NCBI GenBank assembly: GCA_963932145.1
Contig: OZ010578.1
Span: 39,734,101 to 39,798,100, forward strand
Source: Acanthosepion lycidas
Lineage: Eukaryota > Mollusca > Cephalopoda > Sepiida > Sepiidae
Length of the DNA stretch: 64,000 bases
Reading direction: 5' to 3'
Of the stretch, positions 1 through 9,872 are shown in pieces. The notes beneath the pieces are model-generated. The model made no database searches. It was not told the DNA's origin and saw only the letters and a list, made by a program, of their open reading frames with translations. Position numbers and translations under genes: made by a program. Numbering within the stretch: position 1 is the stretch's first letter; the number at the start of each line of letters is the position of its first letter.

Positions 1-470
1 CTTAAAAAATATTTTGCATAATTATATATCTATTATTTGATCAAAAGTAAAATAGTTAAAAAAAATGCGTAATTAAATTCTAATATTTTAATTTTTTTCA
101 ATAGTTTATTAGTAAGTATAATGAATATATTATTTTAGATCGTTATAAAAAAAACTAAATATAAATTATATGACTTAATCATATTTGAAAACACCTTTAA
201 GAAAATCTTGCTGTAGTTTAAAAAAATCAGAAAATAAATAAAAAAATAAATAAAATATCAGTTGCATTGTAGTTTAACAAAAAAAAAAAAAAGTAAAAAA
301 ACAAAAACAAAAAACTGTGAGGGCACGTTGGCATAATAGAAAGTCAGTATCAACAAACATAAATTTCACACCCACACCTAACCTTTACCACCTAAAATTT
401 TACCTATATCTTAATATGACCAAAAACCCAACACCCTCTTAATAAAAGATTTTGAATCCTCATTCCCACA
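1..470. other. AT-rich DNA, nothing recognised
   Basis: Very A+T-rich sequence with short A-runs near 280-310. There is no long open frame, RNA-like fold or repeat shared with the rest of the window that I can see. Confidence 0.6.
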
Positions 471-838
471 CCAGCGTAAACTATATAATACTATTTAGCT
501 TAGTGTAATCATACATTTCAGATGCATCAAGGATGGTCTTCAGTGATGCACTGTCTTCATGGCCGATTTCGGGTTTTGCATCATACCAGCTGAAACAGCA
601 ACCCCGACCTGATTCCAAAAGGGTCAGCCCGCCTCCTTGATAGCGTCGGGCTACGCACCTCGACATTGCAAAAAAGTATCAGATATGGCTAGGAGTCCGA
701 CCGTTCTTATTGACATACGTCAGTCAACACCAGTCAATGGAATAAAGGCTATTCACCCTTCCCTCCTATATAATCTTCTCTTTTACCTCCGCTCGATTTT
801 GATTCGCGCTATTTCCCCGGAATTCATAACGGGGTAAG
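471..838. other. moderate-GC patch, possible decayed dispersed repeat
   Basis: The base composition is noticeably less AT-rich than both flanks. The stretch around 530-600 (ending in a cagtgatg word and a tttcgggt word) loosely resembles 39984-40070, which lies in another probable repeat. The short open frames on both strands show no recognisable protein. The relation to the 40-kb element is a weak visual match only. Confidence 0.25.
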
Positions 839-1139
839 CTGGACTAATTCTTGCATAGTTTAATCCAGTGTTTTTACGTTTTAAATACTAATTCGATAAA
901 TAAACCTTACCACTTGTATTACTTTTCCTAAAAATAAATAAATACATTTATTATTCTTACTATTATACTATTATATAAAAAACTTTAAGTCTAACCTTAT
1001 AAACAGAGTAAATCAATTTTTTCGGAAGTTATTCAGCATCTCATGAAAATGAAATTGAACTTCAAAATTTTAAGTTTAAGATTTAGGTTTGGGATTCGAA
1101 ACATGGTAATTTCTGTGTTGCGATGAATACATATTTCAA

Positions 1140-1143
<4 letters not shown>
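839..1143. other. AT-rich DNA, nothing recognised
   Basis: No coding signal, fold or repeat unit is apparent. Confidence 0.5.

Positions 1144-1185
<42 letters not shown>
1144..1185. repeat. (TA)n microsatellite
   Basis: About twenty uninterrupted TA steps, ending in a TATG-rich tail that runs into the 3' end of a LINE copy. Confidence 0.95.
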
Positions 1186-1193
<8 letters not shown>

Positions 1194-1207
1194 ATGTATT
1201 GATGTAT

Positions 1208-1545
1208 GTTCTCTTAGGAGTTCACCCTAAGCAAGGTAAGTCAGTAAGATACAAGGATTGCTGGACGTGCAAGAATTAGAAAAGAGAAACTTTAATTAAG
1301 AGGCGAGAATAAAAGAAAAGTGATCAGAAGGACAGAAGATAGCGATTAACATTGTATTTCAATTTATGGAGATTAAAGTTGACTGAAAAGCGTTGATCCA
1401 GAAAGGAGTTCCACAAGCGGGAAGTGAGAGAAAATAAACTGTTAGCCTAGTACATAGGATTGCATCTAGGTAAATCAACTGATGAGTCCTTGTCGCCAAA
1501 CCAGTACTGCGCTTAAATTCATAAAGTCTAGATAACATAATGAAG
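1208..1545 (-). pseudogene. LINE (jockey/CR1-like) 3' end, C-terminal fragment
   Basis: Read on the minus strand, this holds the last part of a non-LTR retrotransposon ORF2 and its short 3' untranslated tail. The peptide RLYEFKRSTGLATRTH matches the corresponding stretch RLHEFKRSIRLVSCSH of the best copy at 15193-16052. The W-NSLP-type block is frame-disrupted (seen as CGTPFWINAFQS in a shifted frame). The tail near 1215-1250 matches the conserved 3' end found in the other copies (CCTTGCTTGGGG-like word). It continues the fragment at 2226-2600, from which it is separated by two minisatellites. No functional protein is possible. Confidence 0.8.
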
Positions 1546-1645
1546 ACGCGTCCTTGATATGATGATAAACTGCATCCGCGTCCTGGGTATGACAATAAAC
1601 TACATCCGCGTCCTGGGTAAGACGGTAAACTACGTCCAACAGCAA
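1546..1645. repeat. 30-bp minisatellite, three copies
   Basis: The word cgcgtcc recurs at 1547, 1577 and 1607, giving a 30-bp unit of the type cgcgtcctgggtatgacaat plus ten more bases. It lies inside the split LINE copy, next to the longer 31-bp array. Confidence 0.85.
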
Positions 1646-1655
1646 GGCCTCTGAT

Positions 1656-2118
1656 AATACGTTTTTGAAAAAATAATGTTGCCAACTGTACGTTTTTGAA
1701 AAAATAATTTTATCAGCTATACATTTTTGAAAAAATAATTTTACCAGCTATACGTTTTTGAAAAAAATAATATTATCAGCTATACGTTTTTGAAAAAATA
1801 ATTTTACCAGCTATAAGTTTTTGAAAAAATAATTTTACCAGCTATACGTTTTTGAAAAAATAATTTTATCAGCTATACGTTTTTGAAAAAATAATTTTAT
1901 CAGCTATACGTTTTTGAAAAAAATAATTTTACCAGCTATACATTTTTGAAAAAATAATTTACCAGCTATACGTTTTTTTTTAAAAAAAAATTATTATCAA
2001 CTATATGTTTTTGAAAAAATAATTTTACCAGCTATACGTTTTTTTTAAAAAATAATATTATCAGCTATACGTTTTTGAAAAAATAATATTATCAGCTTTA
2101 CGTTTTTGAGGAAAAAAT
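1656..2118. repeat. 31-bp minisatellite, about 15 copies
   Basis: The unit contains acgtttttgaaaaaataat followed by tttaccagctat. Copies differ by TTACCAGC versus TTATCAGC and by A-run length, and they degrade toward the right end near 2100-2150. The array separates two parts of one LINE fragment (1208-1545 and 2226-2600), so it either expanded within the LINE or entered with an insertion. Confidence 0.95.
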
Positions 2119-2225
2119 ATTAACAGAAATAGATTTTTGACAAAACAAAAATATTACCATGAAAAAAAAGTTGTCGACATTAAATGACCCATTGAGGTGT
2201 TGATATGCCTTAAAACAAACCAAAC

Positions 2226-2600
2226 CAAACTAAACCATCAGGAAGATTTCATTCGAACACTAACCCTGAATGTATTTATAGAATAGACACAGTGAGGAAA
2301 TATTACGGCGGTGGGAAGGTGATTGAAGCGGAGACGTCAAACAGAGACGCCAGATATTGCTGACACTTCTTTGGATTTTATCAAGGAGCTCTAGGTATAT
2401 AGCAGAAGCACCAGGCCAAATGATGCGACAATATTCGAAGCATGGACGAATGGTAGTCTTATAAATATGCAAGATAGATTCTAGGGACAAAGATCATCTA
2501 CCACGACCAGTGAAGCAAATTTCTCAGCAGTAGACCTAGCAATAGATTCAATTTAATCTTTCCACTTCATTTCAGCCGAAAACTTTAGCCCGAAAAGGCA
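2226..2600 (-). pseudogene. LINE (jockey/CR1-like) reverse transcriptase fragment
   Basis: The minus-strand frame at 2260-2490 reads SLESILHIYKTTIRPCFEYC and later YLELLDKIQR and SLCLFYKYIQG. These blocks are shared with the copies at 15 kb and 27 kb and are typical of the region after the catalytic palm in this LINE family. Continuing upstream to about 2600 the family resemblance persists but with stops. The ORF breaks just before the segment encoded at 1208-1545. This is a dead fragment. Confidence 0.85.
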
Positions 2601-2921
2601 ATGAGTAGAGTAATGAACTACAAACATCCGCTTGGTTGTAGTCCCTCATCCGGCAATTAGTGTCGCTGATGTGAAAAAGATGAACTTGTTATTTACTGTA
2701 AATTACTTCTTGCGTCCAAATAAAATCTAGTTGGAGGAAAGCGAAGAACAGGCGTAAATTAAGGAGGGAATCCGATGTCCCTGGCTTTTCTCACTAGACG
2801 GGCCAAACGAATTCCTCAACATTGCTGATTCTCAAAACAAGAATACACATTATCGACATAAGTCGCAGGCGTTAACAGATTCATCTAAAAAAGACGCAGT
2901 TCTTTATTTAAAAATAAAACT

Positions 2922-2998
2922 TATTTTTTTTTTTTTAGCAATTCACCCCAAGCAAGGTGGGAGTGCCACTAGTATACAAGGGGTTCCAGAGAATATAA
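2922..2998 (-). pseudogene. LINE 3' tail with poly-A, detached
   Basis: On the minus strand this is the conserved terminal stretch of the same LINE family (tagtggcac...ccttgcttggggtgaattgc) followed by an A-run, seen as the T-run at 2924-2937. It matches 15990-16052 of the best copy. No coding portion is attached, so it is a severely truncated copy or a tail left by deletion. Confidence 0.7.
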
Positions 2999-3055
2999 AG
3001 TAAGATAAAAAAATATTTTAAGATAACAATGCTTTAGGGATACAAGTCTGTCTAA

Positions 3056-3265
3056 TTAACCCATAGCTGGGGGACAAGAGACGGATTCATAACATTCCCA
3101 ACGTCAATTATCGTACAGGAATCGGTGTTTCAGCATGATGTGTCCTTAAGCCTGAAGTAGTAATAGAAGCGATCCCCGTTCTTTTTTTAAACGAAAAATT
3201 ATTTACACTTCGATTAAATAATCTCAATGAAACATTGCTAAATAAAACAGAGCACCTATTTTGCA
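3056..3265 (-). mobile_element. 5S-rRNA-derived SINE, internally deleted, with upstream linker
   Basis: On the minus strand the order is a linker (3265 to about 3145), the first part of a 5S-like head (3140 to about 3110, containing the caccgattcctgtacga-type region), then a jump directly to the SINE tail (3105 to 3056, ending in agctatgggttaa). The middle of the 5S head is missing. The linker, containing a gagcacctattttg word, is shared with 5980-6098, which also lies upstream of a 5S head. Confidence 0.6.
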
Positions 3266-3533
3266 ATTGTTTTATAATCAAAACATAATAGATTTCAAAA
3301 AGAAAACTGACTTTTCTTTTTACATTTTCAAAATATACTATTGAAAATTTCAACAACCTTTGCCTTTTTATTTATTCCCAAGATATGATCGAAATCCTAA
3401 GGAATTTACCAATTTCAGGGCAGAAAAAAAAAAACACTTCATTTCCATATCTAAACAATTTAATGATCAACATTCATCAATAATCGCTTATTTATAACTA
3501 GATTAAAAGCCGTCCTATCAGACGGCAATTAAG
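3266..3533. other. AT-rich DNA with a small hairpin near its end
   Basis: Mostly AT-rich with no coding signal. At 3509-3526 there is a perfect 6-bp-stem hairpin (gccgtc/gacggc), followed at 3534-3537 by ctaa and then T. See the findings for its resemblance to a Helitron 3' end. Confidence 0.35.
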
Positions 3534-3734
3534 CTAATTACCGCGAAGTGCTCTTGATTGTGCTTTCAGCCTATTCAGGTGTTTAAAATTCCTCAAGTCT
3601 TTGCATATTCTCAGCAATGGAAGTTCCTGATCTGGGTTTTCATTTTTACGGGATTTTCTTTTAGTCACTGCAACATTGGCTCTTTTTATTGCAATCTGGT
3701 TCTCTGTTGGTAGAGATTTCTTTTTGCGAGGCAT
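3534..3734 (-). CDS. short basic ORF, possible Helitron-type N-terminal fragment
   Basis: The minus-strand frame begins with MPRKKKSLPTENQ and continues with a Lys/Arg-rich stretch (TKRKSRKNENPDQ). I start it at the internal Met rather than the upstream MPIAYS, because the basic MPRKKK opening resembles N-termini of Helitron Rep-helicase ORFs as I remember them. It is only 66 residues, has no catalytic motif, and stops in front of unrelated DNA. It may equally be a chance frame or a decayed leftover. No host function can be assigned. Confidence 0.2.
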   Translation of the reverse strand: MPRKKKSLPTENQIAIKRANVAVTKRKSRKNENPDQELPLLRICKDLRNFKHLNRLKAQSRALRGN

Positions 3735-3759
3735 ACTAATGCTGTATGCAATAGGCAAT

Positions 3760-4837
3760 TATAAACTACAGAAAAAACTCAAAACTGATCGCTGCATTTA
3801 AGTACGGCGTTAATATTTAAGCTTACTTTTACAAGTTCAACAATAATTCTTCCGCCGCCGTTTAAATTAAAGACAGTTTGATGTACGTAGGTCCTTACTT
3901 TCCGTACAAATAATTATTTTCATTTCATGGGTGACTTTCGTTGGATTTCGTAATTAGATTGGATTATTCCCAAATTTATTTCCAAGTTATAAAAATTTGT
4001 TAACGTACAAAAATTTCGTCGCAATACAACACGTAAAAAATGGCCGAAAACAATCACAGAATTTCAGGATTACGGCTATGGAAACGGCCTGGAACAGGCC
4101 TGGAATGTTTTTTAATTTACTGACGTGGTCGGCCTGATTATGATATGTTGGGCTTCGGCCTCTAGGAGTACAGTTGAAAAAGTGTGATTCACTGACAAAC
4201 TAACATTCGCATTTATTCATATAGAAGTTAAAACATCAGATTAAAAATATTATTGCTAAATACATCTATTTGTAAAATTCTGATTTTTAAAGTTAAGTAT
4301 ATAAATTAAATATTTCCATTAAACGCTTAGTTGAGCAAGATATAGAACACATACTGGTAGATATAAATTAAAACCCGCTTTTATTTTGATGTCATCTTTT
4401 TATGTATGTAATCATTTCTAGTGGTTTGAACAGACATGCAATCTTTGAGCTTTATATATAGGAATTCCGTTGGGGAGAAGTAGCCAAACTGAAATGCAGA
4501 TGCAGTCAGTATTAATATGATTGATTTATTATTACTAATGCGTCATTATGTCAGCAGGGAGATGAAAGATGGTTTCAGCAAACAAATACAGTTCAAAGAT
4601 ACCAGATACTGTTTTACAATAAGTTGCAAAGCTTAAAAATTAATGAGATTTGGAACAAACATGCAGCTAATTCATAAACGAAAAAAAAATCATACACAAC
4701 GTACCAATGAAAAGTAAATGTCAAACTTAGAAATAATTACAGCAAAAAATATACAATGCATTCACGTAAATGATTCAATATTTGGTCTACAAGCAATTTC
4801 AGTTTTCAGTCATTTAGGATAGGATTGTTATCATTGT
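3760..4837. other. AT-rich intergenic-type DNA, nothing recognised
   Basis: About 1.1 kb without a significant frame. A GC-richer patch at 4070-4170 contains short inverted repeats (ggcctggaacaggcc). No repeat shared with the rest of the window was noticed. Confidence 0.45.
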
Positions 4838-5545
4838 ATGGGTTGTAACCTAGGGAAGGTAACTGAATACAATAATCACACGAAGGTTGATAATGAACGA
4901 TAATACTTAGGACACGTACAACACGTATAAGATTCGCCAGCGGCGCGTAGAAAAATTAGTCAACTGCTAGAAGTGAGTCAAGTGAATTCCACAATGAATC
5001 TCTAACTGCAGAATATGTAAGCACCAAACCACGCGGTCAGATGTAGCACAAAGTCGAATTTAAAGTGGGGCATACGAGCCTGTATTGTCGGCCAAAAATT
5101 CCCCGTAAACCCTTTATGAAACGGGGTCGGGTAGCTGTTACCTGAGTCAAGACTTTGCCCTTCGACATAGCCTCGTCTAGGGATCCTCGCTGCCCGGAGG
5201 CAGAGACTTTGACCAACACAGCTGGAGACTAATCTCCAACTGCATGATATCTACCAACCGCCCCACGCGGTCATATGTGGCACAAAGCCGAATTCAATGT
5301 AGGGTATCTGAGCCCGTAGTCTCGGCCAAAAATTCTCCGTAGACCCCGTATAAAACAGAGTCGGGTAGCTGTTTTCTGAGACGAGACTCTGCCCTTCGAC
5401 AAAGCCTCGTCTGGGGATCCTCTCTGCTCGGATTCACGGAGTTTGACCAGCACAGTTGGAGACAAATCTTCAATTGTAGACCAACATACAGTATTTACTA
5501 CTTTATTTATATGAATGGGGACATACCTGTTATCATCCATAGGTA
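4838..5545 (-). mobile_element. dispersed repeat with 234-bp core, dimeric core copy
   Basis: This is the longest copy of a family also seen at 9441, 22740, 27779, 30255 and (diverged) 39240. On the minus strand it has a left module near 5545-5480 (gatgataacaggtatgtcc), two tandem cores (acgcgg words at 5031 and 5265 give a 234-bp spacing), and a right module (about 5030-4838, gcgccgctggcgaatcttat to the ccctaggttacaa end). Both cores keep an in-phase peptide ending RPRFIKGLRGIFGR...PTLNST-LCYI before a stop. I do not recognise a named family. No transposase or reverse transcriptase is encoded. Confidence 0.75.
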
Positions 5546-5721
5546 TCCTACAACAGTATGGTTAGTAAGAGTGTGTTGTTTTGGTGCAAAGAAAATTATG
5601 GTATGTTTGTTTGATTGATTCGTCTTCTACGGCTTACCACCCCTCTTCAGGTTACTTAAAGGCAGAAAATATTTTTGAGTGTCGATTTTTTAAGATAATA
5701 ATAATTTACTGATCCATGTTT
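5546..5721. repeat. fragment related to the 303-bp insert at 27290
   Basis: The words gtgtgttgttttggtg and tatggtatgttt at 5570-5612 match 27448-27490, inside the insert that interrupts a LINE at 27 kb. The rest of this stretch is not recognisable. Confidence 0.45.
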
Positions 5722-6205
5722 TTACTAATTGACCCATACCTAGGAGTAGAAGATGTTGATTCATGCCTTTCCCAAGTGTATTTGCGCGTAAGTGAATATA
5801 ACGAACCCAACTGGAGTTGAAACTCGGCACTCCGATTAACAACTCCTAGTGATTAACTATTAAACCAACCGCACTTCCAGGCATACAGGACCTGGTATTG
5901 CCAAGAAGTCACCCATGTAGGTAATGACCAGGTTCGATATTACTTAACTTCAGTGGTCGTACCGGAGCCGGTGTTTCAGCCTGAAGATTACCTCGTTCAT
6001 TTTTTAAAGATAAATTATTTGCACTTTTTTAAACAAACTCAATGAATATAAACAAATAAAAAAAGCATTACTAAACAAAACAGAGCACTTATTTTGTGAA
6101 CAAAACAACATCAGGTATTCCCAAGCCGTCACCCATCTAGTTAGTAACTAGGCGCGATGTTGCTTAACTTCGGTGATCGTACGGAAACCGGTGTTTCCAC
6201 GGAAG
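5722..6205 (-). mobile_element. 5S-rRNA-derived SINE, 5S-linker-5S-tail arrangement
   Basis: On the minus strand the order is a first 5S-like head (6205-6111, with tgatcaccgaagttaag-type box-A region and gggtgacggcttgggaatac box-C region), a linker (6098-5980), a second 5S-like head (5975-5868), and a tRNA-SINE-like tail (5867-5722) with gagtttcaactcc and a tatgggtcaattagtaaa end. 5S genes carry internal RNA polymerase III promoters, so the heads could in principle have driven retroposition. Both heads are diverged and lack the 5' end. They are not rRNA genes. Confidence 0.75.
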
Positions 6206-6235
6206 ATGTCCGTAAGTATAATATAGTCGGGTCTG

Positions 6236-6560
6236 AACTTTGAAATTTTATTTACTAATTATTTTTTCTTTTCAGTGGGAGTAGATAGGTTCACCTATTG
6301 TCCTGTTCACACTCCTCCCCGGTCTTTTCAAAAGAATTAGAGGTTATCTCTTTTTCCCTGTTTAGGAATTGCTTTCCGATTCCTTACTTCAAGTTTATTT
6401 AAACTCTATATTTCGAAACTCTCCAATTGAACTATGAAATTTTATTTACTAATTATTTTTTCTCTTCCGTGGGAGTAGATAGGTTCACCTATCGCCCTGT
6501 TCACACTCCTCCCCGATCGTTTGAACAGGATTAGAGATTTATCACTTTTTCCCTGTTTAG
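6236..6560. repeat. 194-bp direct duplication
   Basis: The block gaaattttatttactaatta with its following sequence (gggagtagataggttcacct, cactcctcccc, ccctgtttag) occurs at 6242 and again at 6436, a 194-bp spacing. The copies differ by scattered substitutions. No coding potential. Confidence 0.9.
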
Positions 6561-6584
6561 CACTGGGTTTCCGTTTCCTTTTGA

Positions 6585-6665
6585 AGGCTTTTTATTCTCT
6601 TTCATTCAGAGTAGCCCTCCTTGCGTCTTAGTGGCATTGTCGCCTTTATTTTTTATTTAATGAAT
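6585..6665 (+). pseudogene. LINE 3' tail fragment
   Basis: The string ccttgcgtcttagtggcatt followed by gtcgcc matches the 3' end of the jockey/CR1-like LINE copies at 20.5 kb and 28.3 kb. Only the last bases of the element are present, next to a T/A-rich tail. Confidence 0.6.
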
Positions 6666-6852
6666 CCCCCCCCCCCACACCACCAACAATACCGGAGATA
6701 GCAGCAACAGTTACTGTTCTTGAGAAACTGATCTTCTTGAAAAAAAAATTTAAGAGAGAGATTTTATAAATTTCAAACGACAGTAGCACTGGTTGCTCGG
6801 GCAATGAATGCCGAATGTTTCCTAATAAGGAAACAGCTAAGATTACCGTTTT

Positions 6853-6886
6853 CCACACACACTCACACACACACACACACACACAT
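6853..6886. repeat. (CA)n microsatellite
   Basis: About 16 CA steps with one CT interruption. Confidence 0.95.
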
Positions 6887-7159
6887 GTAAGCGCGCTCCG
6901 TGATCCCTACACTTTTTGCTATTGCTATCAATAAGTACCTTATTATCTACAATTTGACATGTTTACTTACATGACACTAAATGTGGCTCCCCGTCGCCCA
7001 CCATAGCCCTTACCCAAATCCATTACCCTTGAGGCAACATTTTATTTTCCCTAACCAACCCCAACAAGACCCGCACAATCTCGCTTCCTTTATTTCTACA
7101 TTTATATCTGCCCCCTTTCTCTTCTCGGAAATCAGCTTTGACCTTTTGCGTTAACTAAC

Positions 7160-7442
7160 ATAGGAGAGAGTCACACTTACAACTAAAGAAAGGCTTGGAA
7201 AAGAAAGAAAGAAAGAAAGAAAGAAAGAAAAAAAAAGAAAGAAAGAAAGAAAGAAAGAAAGAAAAAAAGAGAGAGAGATGTAGGTAGTAATGGAGGGGGT
7301 GCGATAGAGAGGAGAGAGTCACACCTATAACTGGAGAGAGGCTTTGGAAAAGAAAGAAAGAAGAGAAAGAGAGGTGGGGAGTAATAGAAGGAGTGCGGTA
7401 GAGAAGAGAGAGTCACACCTACAACTGAACAGAGGCTTGGAA

Positions 7443-7502
<60 letters not shown>

Positions 7503-7701
7503 AAAGCGACAGAGAGAGAGAGGGTGGGGGAGTAATGGAGAGATTGCGATAGAGTGGAAAGAGTCACACTTACAACTAAAGAAAGTCTTGGAAAAAAAAA
7601 GAAAGAAAGAAAGAAAGAAAGAAAGAATGAAAGAAAAGAGAGAGAGGTGAGGAGTAATGGCGGGAGTGCAATAGAGAGGAGAGAATTCAAACTTACAGCT
7701 A

Positions 7702-7749
<48 letters not shown>

Positions 7750-7860
7750 AAAGCAAGAGAGAAAGGTGGTGAGTAATGGAGGGAGTGCGATTAAGTGGAG
7801 AGAGTCAAACTTACAACTAAAGAAGGGCCTGGAAAAGAAAGAAGAAAGAAACAAACAAAC
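7160..7860. repeat. compound GAAA satellite, units of about 90-150 bp
   Basis: Six copies of a composite unit begin with gagagagtcacacttacaac or a variant (near 7165, 7315, 7408, 7556, 7679, 7798). Each is followed by (GAAA)n of variable length and then gaggtggggagtaatgg-type sequence. Unit length varies mainly with the tetranucleotide run. The long frames here (KERK or FLSF repeats) are microsatellite translation. Confidence 0.95.
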
Positions 7861-8400
7861 AAATAAACCGACAAAGAAAAAGAAAGAAAGAAGACGAGAA
7901 ATAGTGAGAGAGGGAGAAAGAGAGAGGCAAATTAAAGCTGTATGATAGATTTAGAGAGGAAGATATAAGAAGAGAAGAACGTGTAGGAGAAAGAGAGACA
8001 GAAAGAAAGACAAGCCCAGATATAGACACAGTGTGATAATAGGAGACGATAACGGGACGAGAAAAGAAATAGAGAGAGACAGACAGACAGACAGGCACAC
8101 ACACACACACACACATACAGAGAGAAGGGTTTTCTGTGAAGAAAAACGAGTGATGATAATCATAGAGAGAAAGAGGACAGAGACAGCGAACAAGAAAGAG
8201 AGGACAAGACAACGAGAGAAAGAGAAAATGCATGTATAAGAGAGAGAGAGAGAGAAAAAAGAGAGAAAATGGGAGAGAATGAAAGGTTTAGCACTGGACA
8301 AAGTAGAAAATATATAAGAAGAGACGGAAAGGCAGACACTGTGCAAGAAAGAGAAAGAGAGAGAGAGAGAGTGAGAGAGAGAGAGAGAGAGAAAGGAACA
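7861..8400. repeat. purine-rich low-complexity tract
   Basis: Strand-asymmetric GA-rich sequence with GA, GACA and CA runs (CA at 8095-8116, GA at 8236-8260 and 8350-8395). It continues the GAAA satellite on its left. Confidence 0.85.
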
Positions 8401-8935
8401 ATCAAATAGAACCAGAGATAATTTATTAATTTAACGTATATCTTCTTATATATTCCATGTTTTATATTCCATGTTGTTCAAAGGCATGGTCGATTAGTAC
8501 TCTCCACAACTTCCTTTCTTTAATATTTTATTCATATAGCGTCATCATTACTCATACAATATTTTTCATGAAATGTTTTGTCATAAGTATTATTTTCCCA
8601 TAAACATAATTTTTCTCGCTTTAGAACACGTATTAGTTAAATTATGTATTCCATTATAAAAGAACGGTTACTATTCTGATCAGAAAGCTTTGTTGCCTTA
8701 TGCCAGACATAATGAGGAACATATTTTCTGTATCATCAAATTGCCAATGTAGGCAAAAAAAAAAACTTTGTTACATGGTGCGTAAGAAGCGATAGATTGA
8801 AGGTGACAAGTCTGAAGAAACGGTCGCCTTTGGAAGAAATTTCTACCCCTGGCCTGTGAGCACCGACTGCATTGCATCTGCAAAACGAGGACAGATGTTG
8901 CTCGACGGTATATTTACCAGAACAATTCCAGACAT
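8401..8935. other. no feature recognised
   Basis: AT-rich DNA with no repeat relation or coding signal seen. Confidence 0.45.
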
Positions 8936-8938
8936 CAA

Positions 8939-8979
8939 AAGATAGATAGATAGATAGACAGATAGATAAATAGATAGAT

Positions 8980-9011
<32 letters not shown>

Positions 9012-9022
9012 TGAGAGAGATG
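8939..9022. repeat. (GATA)n and (GA)n microsatellite
   Basis: GATA steps with GACA variants, then a GA run ending near 9020. Confidence 0.95.
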
Positions 9023-9059
9023 AAAAACAAAACAAAAAAAAGGGCATTATTTCAGTGTA

Positions 9060-9300
9060 TCACTTTAAAGCGGTCAATTGTTGTTTGCGCCAAAGGCAGT
9101 AACAAATTCGCCAGGTTCCTGCACTTTGGAATATATGACGTTTTCGATAAAGTGTTCATTTCGGGATAAACCTGATGAATGTTTACGAAAGAAAATGCAA
9201 AAGACATACACCTGATGAAGGTCGGGTTCGCACAATGGTCGAAACGTTGCGAAGGTAACAATAAAGATGAAGAAAATAGTAGTCCTCATAACATTTTCAG
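9060..9300 (+). mobile_element. SINE-type 3' module with cctgatgaagg...gtcgaaac
   Basis: The strings aacctgatgaatg and cctgatgaaggtcgg, then ggtcgaaacg and aacaataaagatgaag, recur in recognisable form at 9900-10000, 10695-10770 and 39065-39150. The 3' end is built of short aat/aag repeats, as in many tRNA-derived SINEs. It directly abuts a LINE fragment at about 9300. Confidence 0.5.
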
Positions 9301-9302
9301 CT

Positions 9303-9440
9303 GACATGAGTTGGAAAGACTACATTGAATCTATCGCTAGATCAGCTTCTAAGAAAATCTGTTCACTCTATCGGGAGAGACAATTTTTCTCTATGGTATC
9401 TATCTAGCATATCTATAAGTCTATCATTCGTCCATTGTTG
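9303..9440 (+). pseudogene. LINE (jockey/CR1-like) fragment cut by the 234-bp-core repeat
   Basis: The plus frame reads DMSWKDYIESIARSASKKICSL... followed by IYKSIIRPLL, matching MKRKDYIESIGRSFGKKVGSL...STIRPCLEY of the copy at 26935. Similarity ends abruptly at about 9440, where the left end of the dispersed 234-bp-core repeat begins. Confidence 0.8.
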
Positions 9441-9872
9441 TAGCATACCTACAGACGATAATGGATATGTCCCATTCACATAAATAGAGTAGTAAATGTT
9501 AATCTGAAGCTTGTCTCCAGCTGTGCTGGTTAAACTCTGCCTCCTGGCAGAGAAGATCCCTAGACGTGCCTATGTCGAAGGGCAGAGTCTCGTCTCAGGA
9601 AACAGCTACCCAACTCCGTTTCATACGGGTTTTACGGGGAATTAAATTCGGCCTTATGCCACATATGACCGCGTGGGATGGTTGGTAGATATCTTGCAGT
9701 TGGAGATTCATTGTGGAATTCACTTGACTCGCTCCTAGCAGTTGACTACTTTTTTCTACGCGCCGCTGGTGAATCTTATATGTGTTGTTCTTGTCCGAAG
9801 TATTATCGTTCATTAACCAACCTTCGTGTGATTATTCTATTCCGTAACCTTCCCTAGGTTACAATATCCATG
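9441..9872 (+). mobile_element. dispersed repeat with 234-bp core, single core
   Basis: This looks like a complete copy. The left module has gcatacctacagacgataat and gtcccattcacataaataga, followed by one core (tgtcgaagggcagagtctcg ... gccacatatgaccgcgtgg) and a right module (acgcgccgctggtgaatctt ... ccctaggttacaat). A short deletion removes part of the core near 9640. Same family as 4838-5545 but on the opposite strand. Confidence 0.8.

Noticed and set aside
7325-8405. Long open frames rich in Phe/Leu/Ser or Lys/Glu/Arg
   Set aside because: They are translations of GAAA, GA and CA repeats in several frames and both strands, with no non-repetitive domain.
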